A DNA stretch of 64,000 bases from Mycobacterium mantenii (GTDB lineage Bacteria > Actinomycetota > Actinomycetes > Mycobacteriales > Mycobacteriaceae), in the NCBI RefSeq assembly GCF_010731775.1, contig NZ_AP022590.1, positions 2,542,001 to 2,606,000 on the forward strand, given 5' to 3'. This document shows positions 26,563 to 35,305 of the stretch, piece by piece. A program made the translations under genes and the position numbers. The notes beneath the pieces are model-generated. The model was not told where the DNA came from and did no database searches. It saw nothing but the letters and a program-made list of their open reading frames with translations. Each line of letters starts with the position of its first letter. Within the stretch, counting starts at the first letter, position 1.

Positions 26563-29468
26563 GCGAAACAAACAACAAGACCGAGCGGGACCTGAGCGTC
26601 GCCGACACCGGCCCGATCACCACTCAGGGATTGTCCAAGGCCCAGCGCGGCCACCGGCCCTACCTGCCCCACGCGATCCGCATCTTTGCGATACCGATCA
26701 TCTTGATCTGGGTGTTCGCGACGGTCCTGGTGAACGTCATCGTCCCGACGCTGGAAAAGGTCGGCGAGGCGCACTCGGCGCCGATGACGCCGCTGGACGC
26801 GCCGTCGATGAAGGCGATGATGCGCATGGGCCATAACTTCCGCGAGTTCGATTCCAACAGCACGGTCATGGTCGTGCTGGAGGGTCAGCACCCGCTGGGC
26901 CAGGACGCGCACCAGTACTACGACAAACTCATTCGGCAACTCCGCCAGAACCCCAAACACATTCAGCACATCCAGGATTTCTGGGGAGACCGGCTGACGG
27001 CCGCGGGCGCGCAGAGCGCAGACGCCAAGGCCGCCTATGTGCAGATAAACCTCGCCGGTAACCAGGGCACCACGCTGGCCAACGAGTCCGTGGACGCCGT
27101 CCGCAAGGTCATCGACGCGAACAAGGCGCCGCCCGGGGTGAAGGCCTACGTCACCGGTCCCGCGGCGCTGTCCGACGACATGCACATCATCGGTAATGCC
27201 AGCCTGGCCAAGATCACGCTGTTCACCCTGGGCGCGATCGCGATCATGTTGCTGCTGGTCTACCGGTCCATCGTCACCACGCTGATCCAGCTGTTCATGA
27301 CCTTCGTCGCGCTGGCGTGTTCGCGCGGGGTCGTCGCGGTTCTCGCTTACCACAACGCATTCGGGCTCACCACGTTCGCCGCCAACATCCTCACCATGCT
27401 GGCGATCGCCGCGGGGACGGACTACGGCATCTTCCTCGTCGGCCGCTATCAGGAGGCGTTGGCCGCCGGCGAGGATCGAGAAACCGCGTACTACACCACC
27501 TTCAAGGGCGTCGCCCCTGTCGTCTTGGGCTCCGGCCTGACGATTGCGGGCGCGACCTATTGCCTGAGCTTTTCGCGGCTGCCGTGGTTCAACACCATGG
27601 GCGCGCCCGTGGCGATCGGCATGCTGGTCGTGGTGCTGGCCGGCGTCACGCTGGGCCCCGCGGTGGTCTTCATCGGCAGTCGCTTCCACCTGTTCGAAAG
27701 ACAGGCCAAGCGCGGTCGGCTGTGGCGCCGGGTGGGCACCGCCGTAGTGCGTTGGCCCGCACCGGTTTTGGCCGTCAGCGCCGCGGTCGTGCTGGTCGGG
27801 ATGATCGCCCTGCCGAGCTTCCACACGAGCTACAACGACCGCCATTACCTGCCGTTGTCGGCCCCGTCGAACCAAGGGCAAGAGGCCGCGAACCGGCATT
27901 TCTCCGAGGCGCGGATGAACCCCGACCTGTTGATGGTCGAGTCCGACCACGACATGCGCAACCCCGCCGACATGCTGGTGCTGGACCGGGTGGCCAAGAA
28001 CGAGATGCGCACGCTGGGAATCGCCATGGTCCAGGACATCACCCGGCCGCTGGGCATTCCGATCCAGCACAGCTCGATCCCGTTCCAGAACAGCATCCAA
28101 AGCCAGACGACGATGCAGAACATGGGCTTCCTCAAGGAGCGCATGAACGACATCCTGAAGATGGCCGATGACCTGCAGACACAGATCAACACCACGCAGC
28201 GCCAGTACGAGGTGTCGCTGGACCTGGCCAACGCCGCCGACGACAGCGCAAAGACGACGGCGGTGACGTCGCAGATCACCGACACCCTGCGCGACCACAT
28301 CGCGGATTTCGACGACACCTTCCGGCCGATACGCAGTGTCTTCTACTGGGAGAAGCACTGCTACGACATCCCGGTGTGCATCGGGTTGCGGTCCCTCTTC
28401 GACACGTTCGACGGCTTCGACCAACTGGCCGAGCAGTTCCACTATTTGACGACCGACATCGCGCACACCGCCCAAGCGTCACGCGACCTGACTGCGCTGT
28501 TCCCCACGCTGATCACGACGCTGAAGACCACCAGGGGCATCACACTGACGCTCTACCAGACGTTCAAGGCGATGATCGACCAGATGGAGGCGATGAGCAA
28601 CACCGCGATCGTGATGGGGCAGAGCTTCGATCAGTCCAAGAACGACGACTTCTTCTACCTGCCGCCGGAAGCCTTCGACAACCCGGATTTCCAGACCGGC
28701 CTTCGCATGTTCTTGTCGCCGGACGGTAAGTCGGCACGGTTCTTCATCACCCACCAGGGCGATCCGATGTCACCGGACGGCATCGCGCGGGTCGACGCCG
28801 AACGCACCGCCGCGCAGGAGGGGCTGAAGCAGTCCTCGCTGTCGGATGCCCGGGTGTATCTCGGCGGAACCGCCGCGACGTTCAAGGACATGGCCGACGG
28901 CGAGAAGTACGACCTGATGATCGCCGTGGTGTCGGCCCTGACACTGATCTTCATGATCATGCTGCTGCTGACCCGAAGCGTGGTGGCCGCGCTGGTGATC
29001 GTCGGCACCGCGGCCAGCTCGATCGCGGCGTCATTCGGTCTGTCCGTGCTGATTTGGCAGGACCTGTTCGGCATCCGGATCCACTGGATCGTCATGGCGC
29101 TGTCGGTCATCATCCTGCTGGCCGTCGGGTCCGACTACAACCTGCTGCTCGTCTCCCGGTTCCGCGAAGAGATCCACCGCGGTCTCAAGACGGGGATCAT
29201 CCGGTCGATGGCCGGCACCGGTGGTGTGGTGACGGCGGCGGGCCTGGTGTTCGCCTTCACCATGGCCTCCATGCTGGGTAGCGATCTGCGCGTGCTCGGG
29301 CAGTTCGGGTCGACCGTGTGCATCGGTCTGCTGCTCGACACGCTGATCGTGCGCACGCTGCTGATGCCCTCGATCGCCACCCTGCTCGGGCGGTGGTTCT
29401 GGTGGCCTCAGGTCGTGCATCCGCGCGGTGACCACGCGCGACGCCCGGTGCCGGCCCCGGCGGGTTAG
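26559..29468 (+). CDS. MmpL-family RND transporter (MmpL4/MmpL5-like)
   Basis: 969 aa, about the length of MmpL4 and MmpL5 and distinct from the nearby MmpL10. The N-terminal cytoplasmic stretch, a first membrane helix, a periplasmic loop and a helix bundle with A-G-T-D-Y-G-I-F-L-V-G-R are followed by the second repeat. That repeat has a long, probably coiled-coil-containing loop and G-S-D-Y-N-L-L-L-V-S-R-F-R-E-E. The Asp-Tyr pairs are the proton-relay positions of MmpL3-type transporters. Two Cys in the second loop (C-Y-D-I-P-V-C) could form a disulfide. Start ATG overlaps the mmpS stop. The 3' end overlaps the degV stop on the opposite strand. Export of a siderophore or apolar lipid is inferred from its MmpS partner and family. 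Confidence 0.87.
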   Translation: MSETNNKTERDLSVADTGPITTQGLSKAQRGHRPYLPHAIRIFAIPIILIWVFATVLVNVIVPTLEKVGEAHSAPMTPLDAPSMKAMMRMGHNFREFDSNSTVMVVLEGQHPLGQDAHQYYDKLIRQLRQNPKHIQHIQDFWGDRLTAAGAQSADAKAAYVQINLAGNQGTTLANESVDAVRKVIDANKAPPGVKAYVTGPAALSDDMHIIGNASLAKITLFTLGAIAIMLLLVYRSIVTTLIQLFMTFVALACSRGVVAVLAYHNAFGLTTFAANILTMLAIAAGTDYGIFLVGRYQEALAAGEDRETAYYTTFKGVAPVVLGSGLTIAGATYCLSFSRLPWFNTMGAPVAIGMLVVVLAGVTLGPAVVFIGSRFHLFERQAKRGRLWRRVGTAVVRWPAPVLAVSAAVVLVGMIALPSFHTSYNDRHYLPLSAPSNQGQEAANRHFSEARMNPDLLMVESDHDMRNPADMLVLDRVAKNEMRTLGIAMVQDITRPLGIPIQHSSIPFQNSIQSQTTMQNMGFLKERMNDILKMADDLQTQINTTQRQYEVSLDLANAADDSAKTTAVTSQITDTLRDHIADFDDTFRPIRSVFYWEKHCYDIPVCIGLRSLFDTFDGFDQLAEQFHYLTTDIAHTAQASRDLTALFPTLITTLKTTRGITLTLYQTFKAMIDQMEAMSNTAIVMGQSFDQSKNDDFFYLPPEAFDNPDFQTGLRMFLSPDGKSARFFITHQGDPMSPDGIARVDAERTAAQEGLKQSSLSDARVYLGGTAATFKDMADGEKYDLMIAVVSALTLIFMIMLLLTRSVVAALVIVGTAASSIAASFGLSVLIWQDLFGIRIHWIVMALSVIILLAVGSDYNLLLVSRFREEIHRGLKTGIIRSMAGTGGVVTAAGLVFAFTMASMLGSDLRVLGQFGSTVCIGLLLDTLIVRTLLMPSIATLLGRWFWWPQVVHPRGDHARRPVPAPAG

Positions 29469-30298
29469 CTCGCCGGCAGCTGCACGCATACCGCGACCGC
29501 GCCCGCGCCGACGTGCAGCGCGAGCACCGGTCCCAGCTCGGTGACGATCGCCGGCTCACATGTCGGTAGCCGCTCGGCCAGCGCCGTCGCCACCTCGCGG
29601 GCGCCGTCCGGGTTGTCGACGTGGTGAACCGCCAGGGCGGCGGCGTCGTGGCCCGCGACCTGACAGACCCGCTCGATCATCGCCTCCGTCGCATGGCTCA
29701 CCGTGCGCACCCGTTGAGCCAGAACGAGTTTGCCGTCATCGATGCGCAGCAGCGGCTTGAGCGCGAGCGCGGTGCCCAGCCACGCCTTCGCCCCGCCGAT
29801 GCGTCCGCTGCGGCGCAGGTTGTCCAGCCGGTGCACCACGATGAAGGCATGCCCGCGGTCCACGGCCGCGCGCGCCGCGGCCGTGACGGTGTTGACGTCT
29901 CCGCCGTCGGCCGCGGCCCGCGCGGCGGCCAGAGCGACGAAGCCGGTGCCCATCGCGGCCGACCTGGAGTCGACGACGCGCACGTTCGGATCGAGGTCCG
30001 CGGCGGTGCGTTCGGCGGCGCGGCAGGTGCCCGACAGCGCCGACGAAAGGTGCACAGCCACAACCCCGTCGGCGCCGCTGTCGGCCAGGGCCTGCTGGTA
30101 CGCGTCGGCCAGTTCGGCCGGAGTGGCCGCCGCGGTGGTGGCCGCGCGTTTGTAGATATCGTCGGGAACGTCGTCCACACCGTCACGCAGGTCGCCGCCG
30201 TCGAGCAGGATGTGCAGCGGAACGACGCGTATCCCCCACTTTTCCGGCAGGTCGCCCGGCAGACGTGCCGACGAGTCGGTCACCACTATTACGGTCAC
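29465..30298 (-). CDS. DegV-family fatty-acid-binding protein
   Basis: 277 aa, single DegV domain. The N-terminal V-V-T-D-S-S-A-R-L-P and the L-S-S-A-L-S-G-T motif are the signature regions that hold a fatty acid carboxylate. In firmicutes the fold (FakB) presents fatty acids to the kinase FakA. No fakA-like gene is in this window, and the role in mycobacteria is not known. It is the Rv2417c orthologue by position, followed downstream in M. tuberculosis by eis. Here the gene instead converges with mmpL, whose coding end overlaps its stop. The octT gene begins upstream and the two may be cotranscribed. Confidence 0.85.
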   Translation of the reverse strand: MTVIVVTDSSARLPGDLPEKWGIRVVPLHILLDGGDLRDGVDDVPDDIYKRAATTAAATPAELADAYQQALADSGADGVVAVHLSSALSGTCRAAERTAADLDPNVRVVDSRSAAMGTGFVALAAARAAADGGDVNTVTAAARAAVDRGHAFIVVHRLDNLRRSGRIGGAKAWLGTALALKPLLRIDDGKLVLAQRVRTVSHATEAMIERVCQVAGHDAAALAVHHVDNPDGAREVATALAERLPTCEPAIVTELGPVLALHVGAGAVAVCVQLPAS

Positions 30299-30303
30299 GA
30301 GCG

Positions 30304-31047
30304 CTACCCGCGGGGCTTCTCATGCGGTACGCCGGCCTGGGCGAGCGCCTTGAGCATCAGCTCCGCGACCGCCTGGTGGGCCTCGAAATTCCAGTGGATG
30401 CCGTCGGGGTTTCCCCGCCCACTCATAATATGTTCGGCGACAGCGGCTTTGAGATCGACCAGGGGCACCTCGTGGTCCTGCGCCCATTCGGTGATCGCCG
30501 CAGCGGTCCCCGTGCGCCCGTGGTGCGCCCTGCCGTAGGTGTCCGCAATGTGCACCGACGGCAGCGATGCCACCATCGGGATGCCGGGGCGATTGAAATC
30601 GATTGCGCCACGGGTCTGTTCGAGGTAATCGGCGCTCAGGTGCGGAGGAAGCGCCGATCTGGCAACCGGTGAGAGCCGGGGCTGCAGCCAGCCGTAGCCG
30701 TCGCGGACCCAGCGCCGCAGCCACGGCGGGCGCACATAGCGGATCAGCTCACGCAGGGCGGTGGGCAGCACCGACGGTAGTGAATCCATGCCGCCGGTGG
30801 CGAAGATGACCGCGCCGGCTTTGGGGAGCGCCGCCCAGGCCCGCGGGTCCTGGGTCGCCGCCCACCAGATGTCGCGGCACGTCCAGCCGATGCGGCCGAT
30901 CAGCTCGACATCCCAGCCCAATTGCGCGGAGACGATATTCGGCCAGATTCGGGGATCGTCGGCGGGTAGCCCCCCGGTCGGCCCGTAGTAGGCCAACGAG
31001 TCGGCGAAGATCAGCAGTGTGGGCTTTTGCCGCTGCTCAGAGGACAT
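30304..31047 (-). CDS. octT: SGNH-hydrolase-fold diglucosylglycerate octanoyltransferase
   Basis: 247 aa GDSL/SGNH-fold enzyme, the length of M. tuberculosis OctT (Rv2418c). Ser17 (F-A-D-S-L) is the nucleophile, and Asp215 and His218 (D-G-I-H-W-N) complete the triad. OctT transfers an octanoyl group to diglucosylglycerate, an early precursor of the polymethylated methylglucose lipopolysaccharide that binds fatty acyl chains in the cytoplasm. The preceding gene, gpgP, makes the glucosylglycerate from which that precursor is built. The ATG at 31047 overlaps the gpgP 3' end by 11 bases, indicating translational coupling. An in-frame upstream extension to 31155 would lie wholly inside gpgP and is not supported. 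Confidence 0.85.
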   Translation of the reverse strand: MSSEQRQKPTLLIFADSLAYYGPTGGLPADDPRIWPNIVSAQLGWDVELIGRIGWTCRDIWWAATQDPRAWAALPKAGAVIFATGGMDSLPSVLPTALRELIRYVRPPWLRRWVRDGYGWLQPRLSPVARSALPPHLSADYLEQTRGAIDFNRPGIPMVASLPSVHIADTYGRAHHGRTGTAAAITEWAQDHEVPLVDLKAAVAEHIMSGRGNPDGIHWNFEAHQAVAELMLKALAQAGVPHEKPRG

Positions 31048-31711
31048 CGTTGGACACCTGCGCCGAAGCGTTCCACACATCGAGACGCCAACGGATGCTG
31101 GCGAATTCGTCGGCGGGATCGTCGTTGTGGCCGGAAAGTTGCACCCAGCTGGCATTGCCCATGCCGCCCAGGATCGGCCAGGTGGCGACCGGAAGCTTCA
31201 GCAGCGCGGCCGACAGCGCGGCGATCAGGCCCCCATGGGCCACCAGCACTACCGGGCGATCCGGCCCGTCGGGGTCACCCCATTCCGCCTCGCCGGTTAC
31301 CAGTTCGGTGACCAGCGGCACGCTGCGAGCGGCGACGTCGACCCTGCTCTCGCCGCCGTGCGGTGCCCAGGTGGCGTCCTCGCGCCAGGCCAGCCGGGCG
31401 CCGGGAGCCTGCGCGTCGACCTCGGTGTGGGTCAAGCCCTGCCAGTCGCCCAGATGGGTCTCCCGCAACCGCTGGTCGACCCGGATCGGCAGGCCGGTCA
31501 CCTCCCCCAGCCTGACCGCCGTGTCGTAGGCGCGATGCAGATCCGACGACACGATCAGCAACGGCTGCAGCTTGCCCAGCACCTCGGCGGCAGCGATCGC
31601 CTGCGCCCGACCGAGTTCGCTGAGTTGGGAATCCAGCTGGCCCTGCATTCGGCTGCCGGCGTTGAAATCGGTTTGCCCGTGACGCAACATGATCAGACGG
31701 CGAATCTTCAT
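31037..31711 (-). CDS. gpgP: Glucosyl-3-phosphoglycerate phosphatase
   Basis: 224 aa histidine phosphatase (phosphoglycerate-mutase fold). The R10-H11-G-Q-T motif carries the phosphorylated His, R-E-T-H-L-G-D supplies the acid, and V-A-H-G-G the second His. By position and length it is the Rv2419c orthologue, GpgP, which removes phosphate from glucosyl-3-phosphoglycerate to give glucosylglycerate in methylglucose lipopolysaccharide synthesis. It overlaps rsfS upstream by 4 bases and octT downstream by 11, so the block is a tight operon. The alternative of a general phosphoglycerate mutase is less likely because the gene sits directly beside octT. Confidence 0.87.
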   Translation of the reverse strand: MKIRRLIMLRHGQTDFNAGSRMQGQLDSQLSELGRAQAIAAAEVLGKLQPLLIVSSDLHRAYDTAVRLGEVTGLPIRVDQRLRETHLGDWQGLTHTEVDAQAPGARLAWREDATWAPHGGESRVDVAARSVPLVTELVTGEAEWGDPDGPDRPVVLVAHGGLIAALSAALLKLPVATWPILGGMGNASWVQLSGHNDDPADEFASIRWRLDVWNASAQVSNDVL

Positions 31712-32103
31712 CGCGTGCCCGACTCTGCGGAGTTGCCACGGTCCTCGTCCAGGTCTACCGGCACCACCGGGCAATCACTCCACAGCCGCTCCAGCGCATA
31801 GAAGTCGCGGTCCTCCTGGTGCTGAATGTGGACGACGATGTCGCGATAGTCCAGCAGCGTCCAGCGGCCTTCCCGCGTGCCCTCGCGCCGCGCCGGCTTG
31901 TAGCCCGCCCTGCGCATTTTCTCCTCGACCTCGTCGACGATGGCGTTGACCTGCCGCTCGTTGGACGCCGAGGCGATCACGAAGCAGTCCGTGATGGCGA
32001 GTTGGGCCGAGACGTCGATGACGATGACATCGTCGGCCAGCTTCGAGGCGGCGGCGCCGGCAGCCACCGCCGCCATGTCGATGGCCTCCTGGGTGGCGCT
32101 CAT
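31708..32103 (-). CDS. rsfS: Ribosomal silencing factor RsfS
   Basis: 131 aa, RsfS/Iojap family ([14 protein letters not shown] and the W-x-L-L-D-Y-x-D-I-V-V-H-I stretch). It binds ribosomal protein L14 on the large subunit and blocks subunit joining when nutrients are scarce. The ATG at 32103 overlaps the end of nadD by 4 bases, and its stop overlaps gpgP by 4. The nadD-rsfS pairing is widespread in bacteria. A Ser/Asp/Glu-rich C-terminal tail of about 15 residues extends past the conserved domain. Confidence 0.9.
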   Translation of the reverse strand: MSATQEAIDMAAVAAGAAASKLADDVIVIDVSAQLAITDCFVIASASNERQVNAIVDEVEEKMRRAGYKPARREGTREGRWTLLDYRDIVVHIQHQEDRDFYALERLWSDCPVVPVDLDEDRGNSAESGTR

Positions 32104-32768
32104 TGGTGATCCCCTGTGGTCAGGCGTGTTTCGCCCACGATTACCGGCGGCTCCGCATCGTCGCGGTAGAGGCGGCGCTTGGAGACGTACTGCACGACGC
32201 CGTCGGGCATCAGATACCACAGCGGACGTCGCTGCGCCGCGCGGCGGCGGCAATCGGTCGAGGAGATGGCCAGCGCCGGGATTTCGACCAGGGTCAGCGC
32301 GTCCTCGGGCAACTCACCCAGCACGCCGGTGACGTGTTCGCGTCGCAGCTCGTAGCCGGGCCGGCTGACGCCGACGAAGCGCGCCAGTTCGAACACCGTC
32401 TCCCAGCCCTGCCACGACAGGATGGAGGCCAGCGCGTCGGCGCCGGTGATGAAGTACAGCTCGGAGTCCGGGTTCAGCGCGTGCAGGTCGCGCAAGGTGT
32501 CCTTGGTGTAGGTGGGGCCGGCGCGGTCGATGTCGACCCGGCTGACCGAGAAGCGGGGATTGGACGCCGTGGCGATCACCGTCATCAGATACCGGTCCTC
32601 GGCGGCGGACACGTGCCGATCCTTCTGCCAGGGCTGACCGCTGGGCACGAACACCACTTGGTCGAGGTCGAACAGGTCGGCGACCTCACTGGCGGCAACC
32701 AGGTGGCCGTAATGGATGGGGTCGAACGTCCCACCCATCACACCTAACCTGCGAAGCTGCTTTTGCAC
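32100..32768 (-). CDS. nadD: Nicotinate-nucleotide adenylyltransferase
   Basis: 222 aa nucleotidyltransferase joining ATP and nicotinate mononucleotide to form deamido-NAD. The (H/T)xGH site is H19-Y-G-H22 inside [11 protein letters not shown], and I-S-S-T-D-C-R-R is the C-terminal nucleotide motif. The start is taken as GTG at 32768. A -10-like TAAGCT lies at 32777-32782, which would put the transcript start within a base or two of this GTG, so the gene may be leaderless. A second possible start is the M of V-M-G-G-T-F-D. It heads the nadD-rsfS-gpgP-octT operon. The 154 bases upstream, to the VWA gene, hold no other feature I can support. Confidence 0.9.
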   Translation of the reverse strand: MQKQLRRLGVMGGTFDPIHYGHLVAASEVADLFDLDQVVFVPSGQPWQKDRHVSAAEDRYLMTVIATASNPRFSVSRVDIDRAGPTYTKDTLRDLHALNPDSELYFITGADALASILSWQGWETVFELARFVGVSRPGYELRREHVTGVLGELPEDALTLVEIPALAISSTDCRRRAAQRRPLWYLMPDGVVQYVSKRRLYRDDAEPPVIVGETRLTTGDHQ

Positions 32769-32922
32769 GATGTGCCAGCTTACTTGAGCCGCTGTTACGG
32801 CCCCATTTCCCAGGCGTTGGTCACATGCGCCACATCCTGGGAGAGCCGCCCGCGAACATCACGCTGGCGCAACCGTGGCGCTCGAGCGTCACGCCAGCGC
32901 GGCGCAGGCACGAAGATCGACC

Positions 32923-34371
32923 TCACACCGGCAGCAGCTGGTCGATCACCGCGGCCAGCTGCTTGGCGGACCGGCACTCGTGCATCGGGATGACCTCTTG
33001 ATAGCGCGGTACCGCCGAGTCACCGCTGCCCCAGAGATGCTTGGGCTCGGGATTCAGCCAGTGCGCGTGCCGGCTGGCGGTCACCATGTGGGTGAGCAGC
33101 TCGATCTCCGGATTGCGGTAATTGGTGCGCCCATCGCCGAGCACCAGCAGCGAGGTGCGCGGTGACAGCACGTTGGGGAACGCCTGCACGAACGACGCGA
33201 ACGCGTTGCCGTAGTCGGAATGGCCGTCGCGACTGTAGACGCCCGACTCCCGGGTGATCCGCTGGATGGCCACGGCCAAATCGGCTTCCGGGCCGAACAT
33301 GTGCGTCACCTCGTCGGTGGTGTCGATGAAGGCGAACACGCGAACGCGTGAGAACTGTTGGCGCAGAGCATGTACGAGGAGCAGGGTGAAATGGCTGAAC
33401 CCGGCGACCGAGCCGGAGACATCGCACAGCACCACCAGTTCCGGCCGCGCCGGGCGCGGCTTGGCCAGCACCACGTCGATCGGCACCCCGCCGGTGGACA
33501 TCGACTTGCGCAGCGTCTTGCGCAGATCGATCGACCCCGCCCGGGCCCGCCGGCGGCGGGCCGCCAGGCGGGTCGCCAGCGTTCGGGCCAGCGGCGCCAC
33601 CACCCGCCGCATCTGACGCAGCTGCTCACCGGAGGCGCGCAGGAACTCCACGTTCTCGGAAAGCTGCGGAATGCCGTACATCTGGACGTGATCGCGCCCC
33701 AACTGCTCGGCGGTGCGCCGCTTGGTCTCGGAGTCGACCATCTTGCGCAATTGGGTGATCCGCTGCGCGGCAAGCGCTTTGGCGATCTCCTCCTGGCTGG
33801 GAGTGGGTTCGTCGCCGTAGGAGGCGAGCAGCCCGGCCAGCAGCTTGCCCTCGAGTTCGTCGAGCGCCATCGCCTTGAGTGCCTGATACGACGAGAAGGA
33901 CGGGCCCCGGCTGGAGCTGTATTTTCCGTAGGCCTCGACGATCCGGGCGATCATCGCGACCAGGCGCTCGTCCATGTCGGCGAGATCGGGGTTGTCGGTC
34001 AGCAGATCCACCAGCATCTGGCGCATCGCCTCGACGTCGTCGGGCGGCAACGCGTTGTCGTCGGACGAGTCGTCGGCCTCGTCGTCGGTGACCACCGCGC
34101 GTGCCCCCAGCGCGGCCGGGAACCACAGGTCGAACATGGCGTCATAGGTCTCGCGGTGATCCGACCGGCGCAGCACCGCGCACGCCAGGCCCTCGCGCAG
34201 CACCTTCCGATCGCCCAGGCCGAGCGTCGCCATCACCCGGCCGGCGTCCACCGTCTCGGACGGGCCGACCGAAATCCCCGCCCCGCGAAGCGCTTCCACG
34301 AACCCCACCAGATGACCCGGCAGCCCGTGCGGGGCGAGCGGCCGGGAGGGGCGGATACGGCGGGTGGCCAT
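32923..34371 (-). CDS. CoxE-like VWA-domain protein (MoxR partner)
   Basis: 482 aa. An N-terminal helical region with an acidic segment (D-D-E-A-D-D-S-S-D-D) precedes a C-terminal von Willebrand A domain with the MIDAS motif D317-V-S-G-S. Later conserved positions include the T-D-E-V and D-G-R-T-N-Y stretches. It matches the CoxE/YeaD type encoded beside MoxR ATPases, which together act in assembly or activation of protein complexes. M. tuberculosis has the same pair (Rv2425c-Rv2426c). The moxR gene ends 10 bases upstream, so they are cotranscribed. The client protein of this pair is unknown, and no oxidoreductase of the CO-dehydrogenase type lies next to it here. Confidence 0.82.
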   Translation of the reverse strand: MATRRIRPSRPLAPHGLPGHLVGFVEALRGAGISVGPSETVDAGRVMATLGLGDRKVLREGLACAVLRRSDHRETYDAMFDLWFPAALGARAVVTDDEADDSSDDNALPPDDVEAMRQMLVDLLTDNPDLADMDERLVAMIARIVEAYGKYSSSRGPSFSSYQALKAMALDELEGKLLAGLLASYGDEPTPSQEEIAKALAAQRITQLRKMVDSETKRRTAEQLGRDHVQMYGIPQLSENVEFLRASGEQLRQMRRVVAPLARTLATRLAARRRRARAGSIDLRKTLRKSMSTGGVPIDVVLAKPRPARPELVVLCDVSGSVAGFSHFTLLLVHALRQQFSRVRVFAFIDTTDEVTHMFGPEADLAVAIQRITRESGVYSRDGHSDYGNAFASFVQAFPNVLSPRTSLLVLGDGRTNYRNPEIELLTHMVTASRHAHWLNPEPKHLWGSGDSAVPRYQEVIPMHECRSAKQLAAVIDQLLPV

Positions 34372-34381
34372 CGCGGTCGTC

Positions 34382-35269
34382 CTAATTCAGCCGCAGCTCG
34401 CCGGTCGCGCGCTGCTGGTCGGATTGATGTTTGAGGACCACGCCGAGCGTGGCCGCGACGACCGCGTCGTCGATGGTGTCCAGGCCCAGCGCGAGCAGCG
34501 TGCGGCCCCAGTCAATGGTCTCGGCGATGGACGGGACTTTCTTGAGTTGCATGCCGCGCAGGACGCCGATGATGCGAACGAGTTCCTCGGCCAGGTGCGC
34601 GGGCAGTTCGGGAACCCGGGACAACAGGATGCGGCGTTCCAGGTCGGGACTCGGAAAGTCGATGTGCAAGAACAGGCACCGACGCTTGAGCGCCTCGGAC
34701 AGTTCGCGGGTGGCGTTGGAGGTCAGCACCACCAGCGGCGTCCGCTCGGCGGTGATCGTGCCCAGTTCGGGAACGGTCACCGCGAAGTCCGACAGCACCT
34801 CCAGCAACAGGCCCTCGATCTCGATGTCGGCCTTATCCGTCTCGTCGATGAGCAGCACCGTGGGCTCGGTCCGCCGGATGGCGGTCAGCAGCGGACGCTG
34901 CAGCAAGAACTCCTCGCTGAACACGTCGTCCTTGGTCTGATCCCAGTCGCCTTGTCCGGCAGCGTTGCCGGTTTGAATACGGAGTATCTGCTTGGCGTGG
35001 TTCCACTCGTAGAGGGCGCGAGCCTCGTCGACGCCCTCGTAGCACTGCAGGCGCACCAGGCCCGAATCGGTGGCCTGGGCGATGGCGCGGGCCAACTCGG
35101 TCTTGCCCACACCGGCCGGGCCCTCCACCAACAGCGGCTTGCCGAGCCGGTCGGCCAGGAACACCGCCGTCGCGGTGGCGGTGTCGGGCAGATAACCGGT
35201 CTCGGCCAACCGCCGCGAGACGTCGTCGATGTCGTCGAACAACGGCTTGGGCCGGGCGGGCACACTCAC
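34382..35269 (-). CDS. MoxR-family AAA+ ATPase
   Basis: 295 aa AAA+ ATPase. Walker A is G-P-A-G-V-G-K56-T57 and Walker B is L-L-I-D-E-T-D-K (about residues 140-145). The sensor region lies in V-L-T-S-N-A-T-R-E-L-S and a C-terminal lid follows. It is the Rv2426c orthologue by position. MoxR ATPases work with VWA-domain partners as chaperones that insert cofactors or remodel complexes, and the partner here is the gene immediately downstream. It is separated from proA by 36 bases in the same direction. Confidence 0.87.
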   Translation of the reverse strand: MSVPARPKPLFDDIDDVSRRLAETGYLPDTATATAVFLADRLGKPLLVEGPAGVGKTELARAIAQATDSGLVRLQCYEGVDEARALYEWNHAKQILRIQTGNAAGQGDWDQTKDDVFSEEFLLQRPLLTAIRRTEPTVLLIDETDKADIEIEGLLLEVLSDFAVTVPELGTITAERTPLVVLTSNATRELSEALKRRCLFLHIDFPSPDLERRILLSRVPELPAHLAEELVRIIGVLRGMQLKKVPSIAETIDWGRTLLALGLDTIDDAVVAATLGVVLKHQSDQQRATGELRLN

Positions 35270-35305
35270 AATCGGTTCTCCTAAAACACTTTCTGCACGC
35301 GGGTA

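Noticed and set aside
26343..28475. 710-codon minus-strand open frame opposite mmpL
   Set aside because: Shadow of the MmpL gene, with His/Arg/Gln-rich composition and no plausible start.
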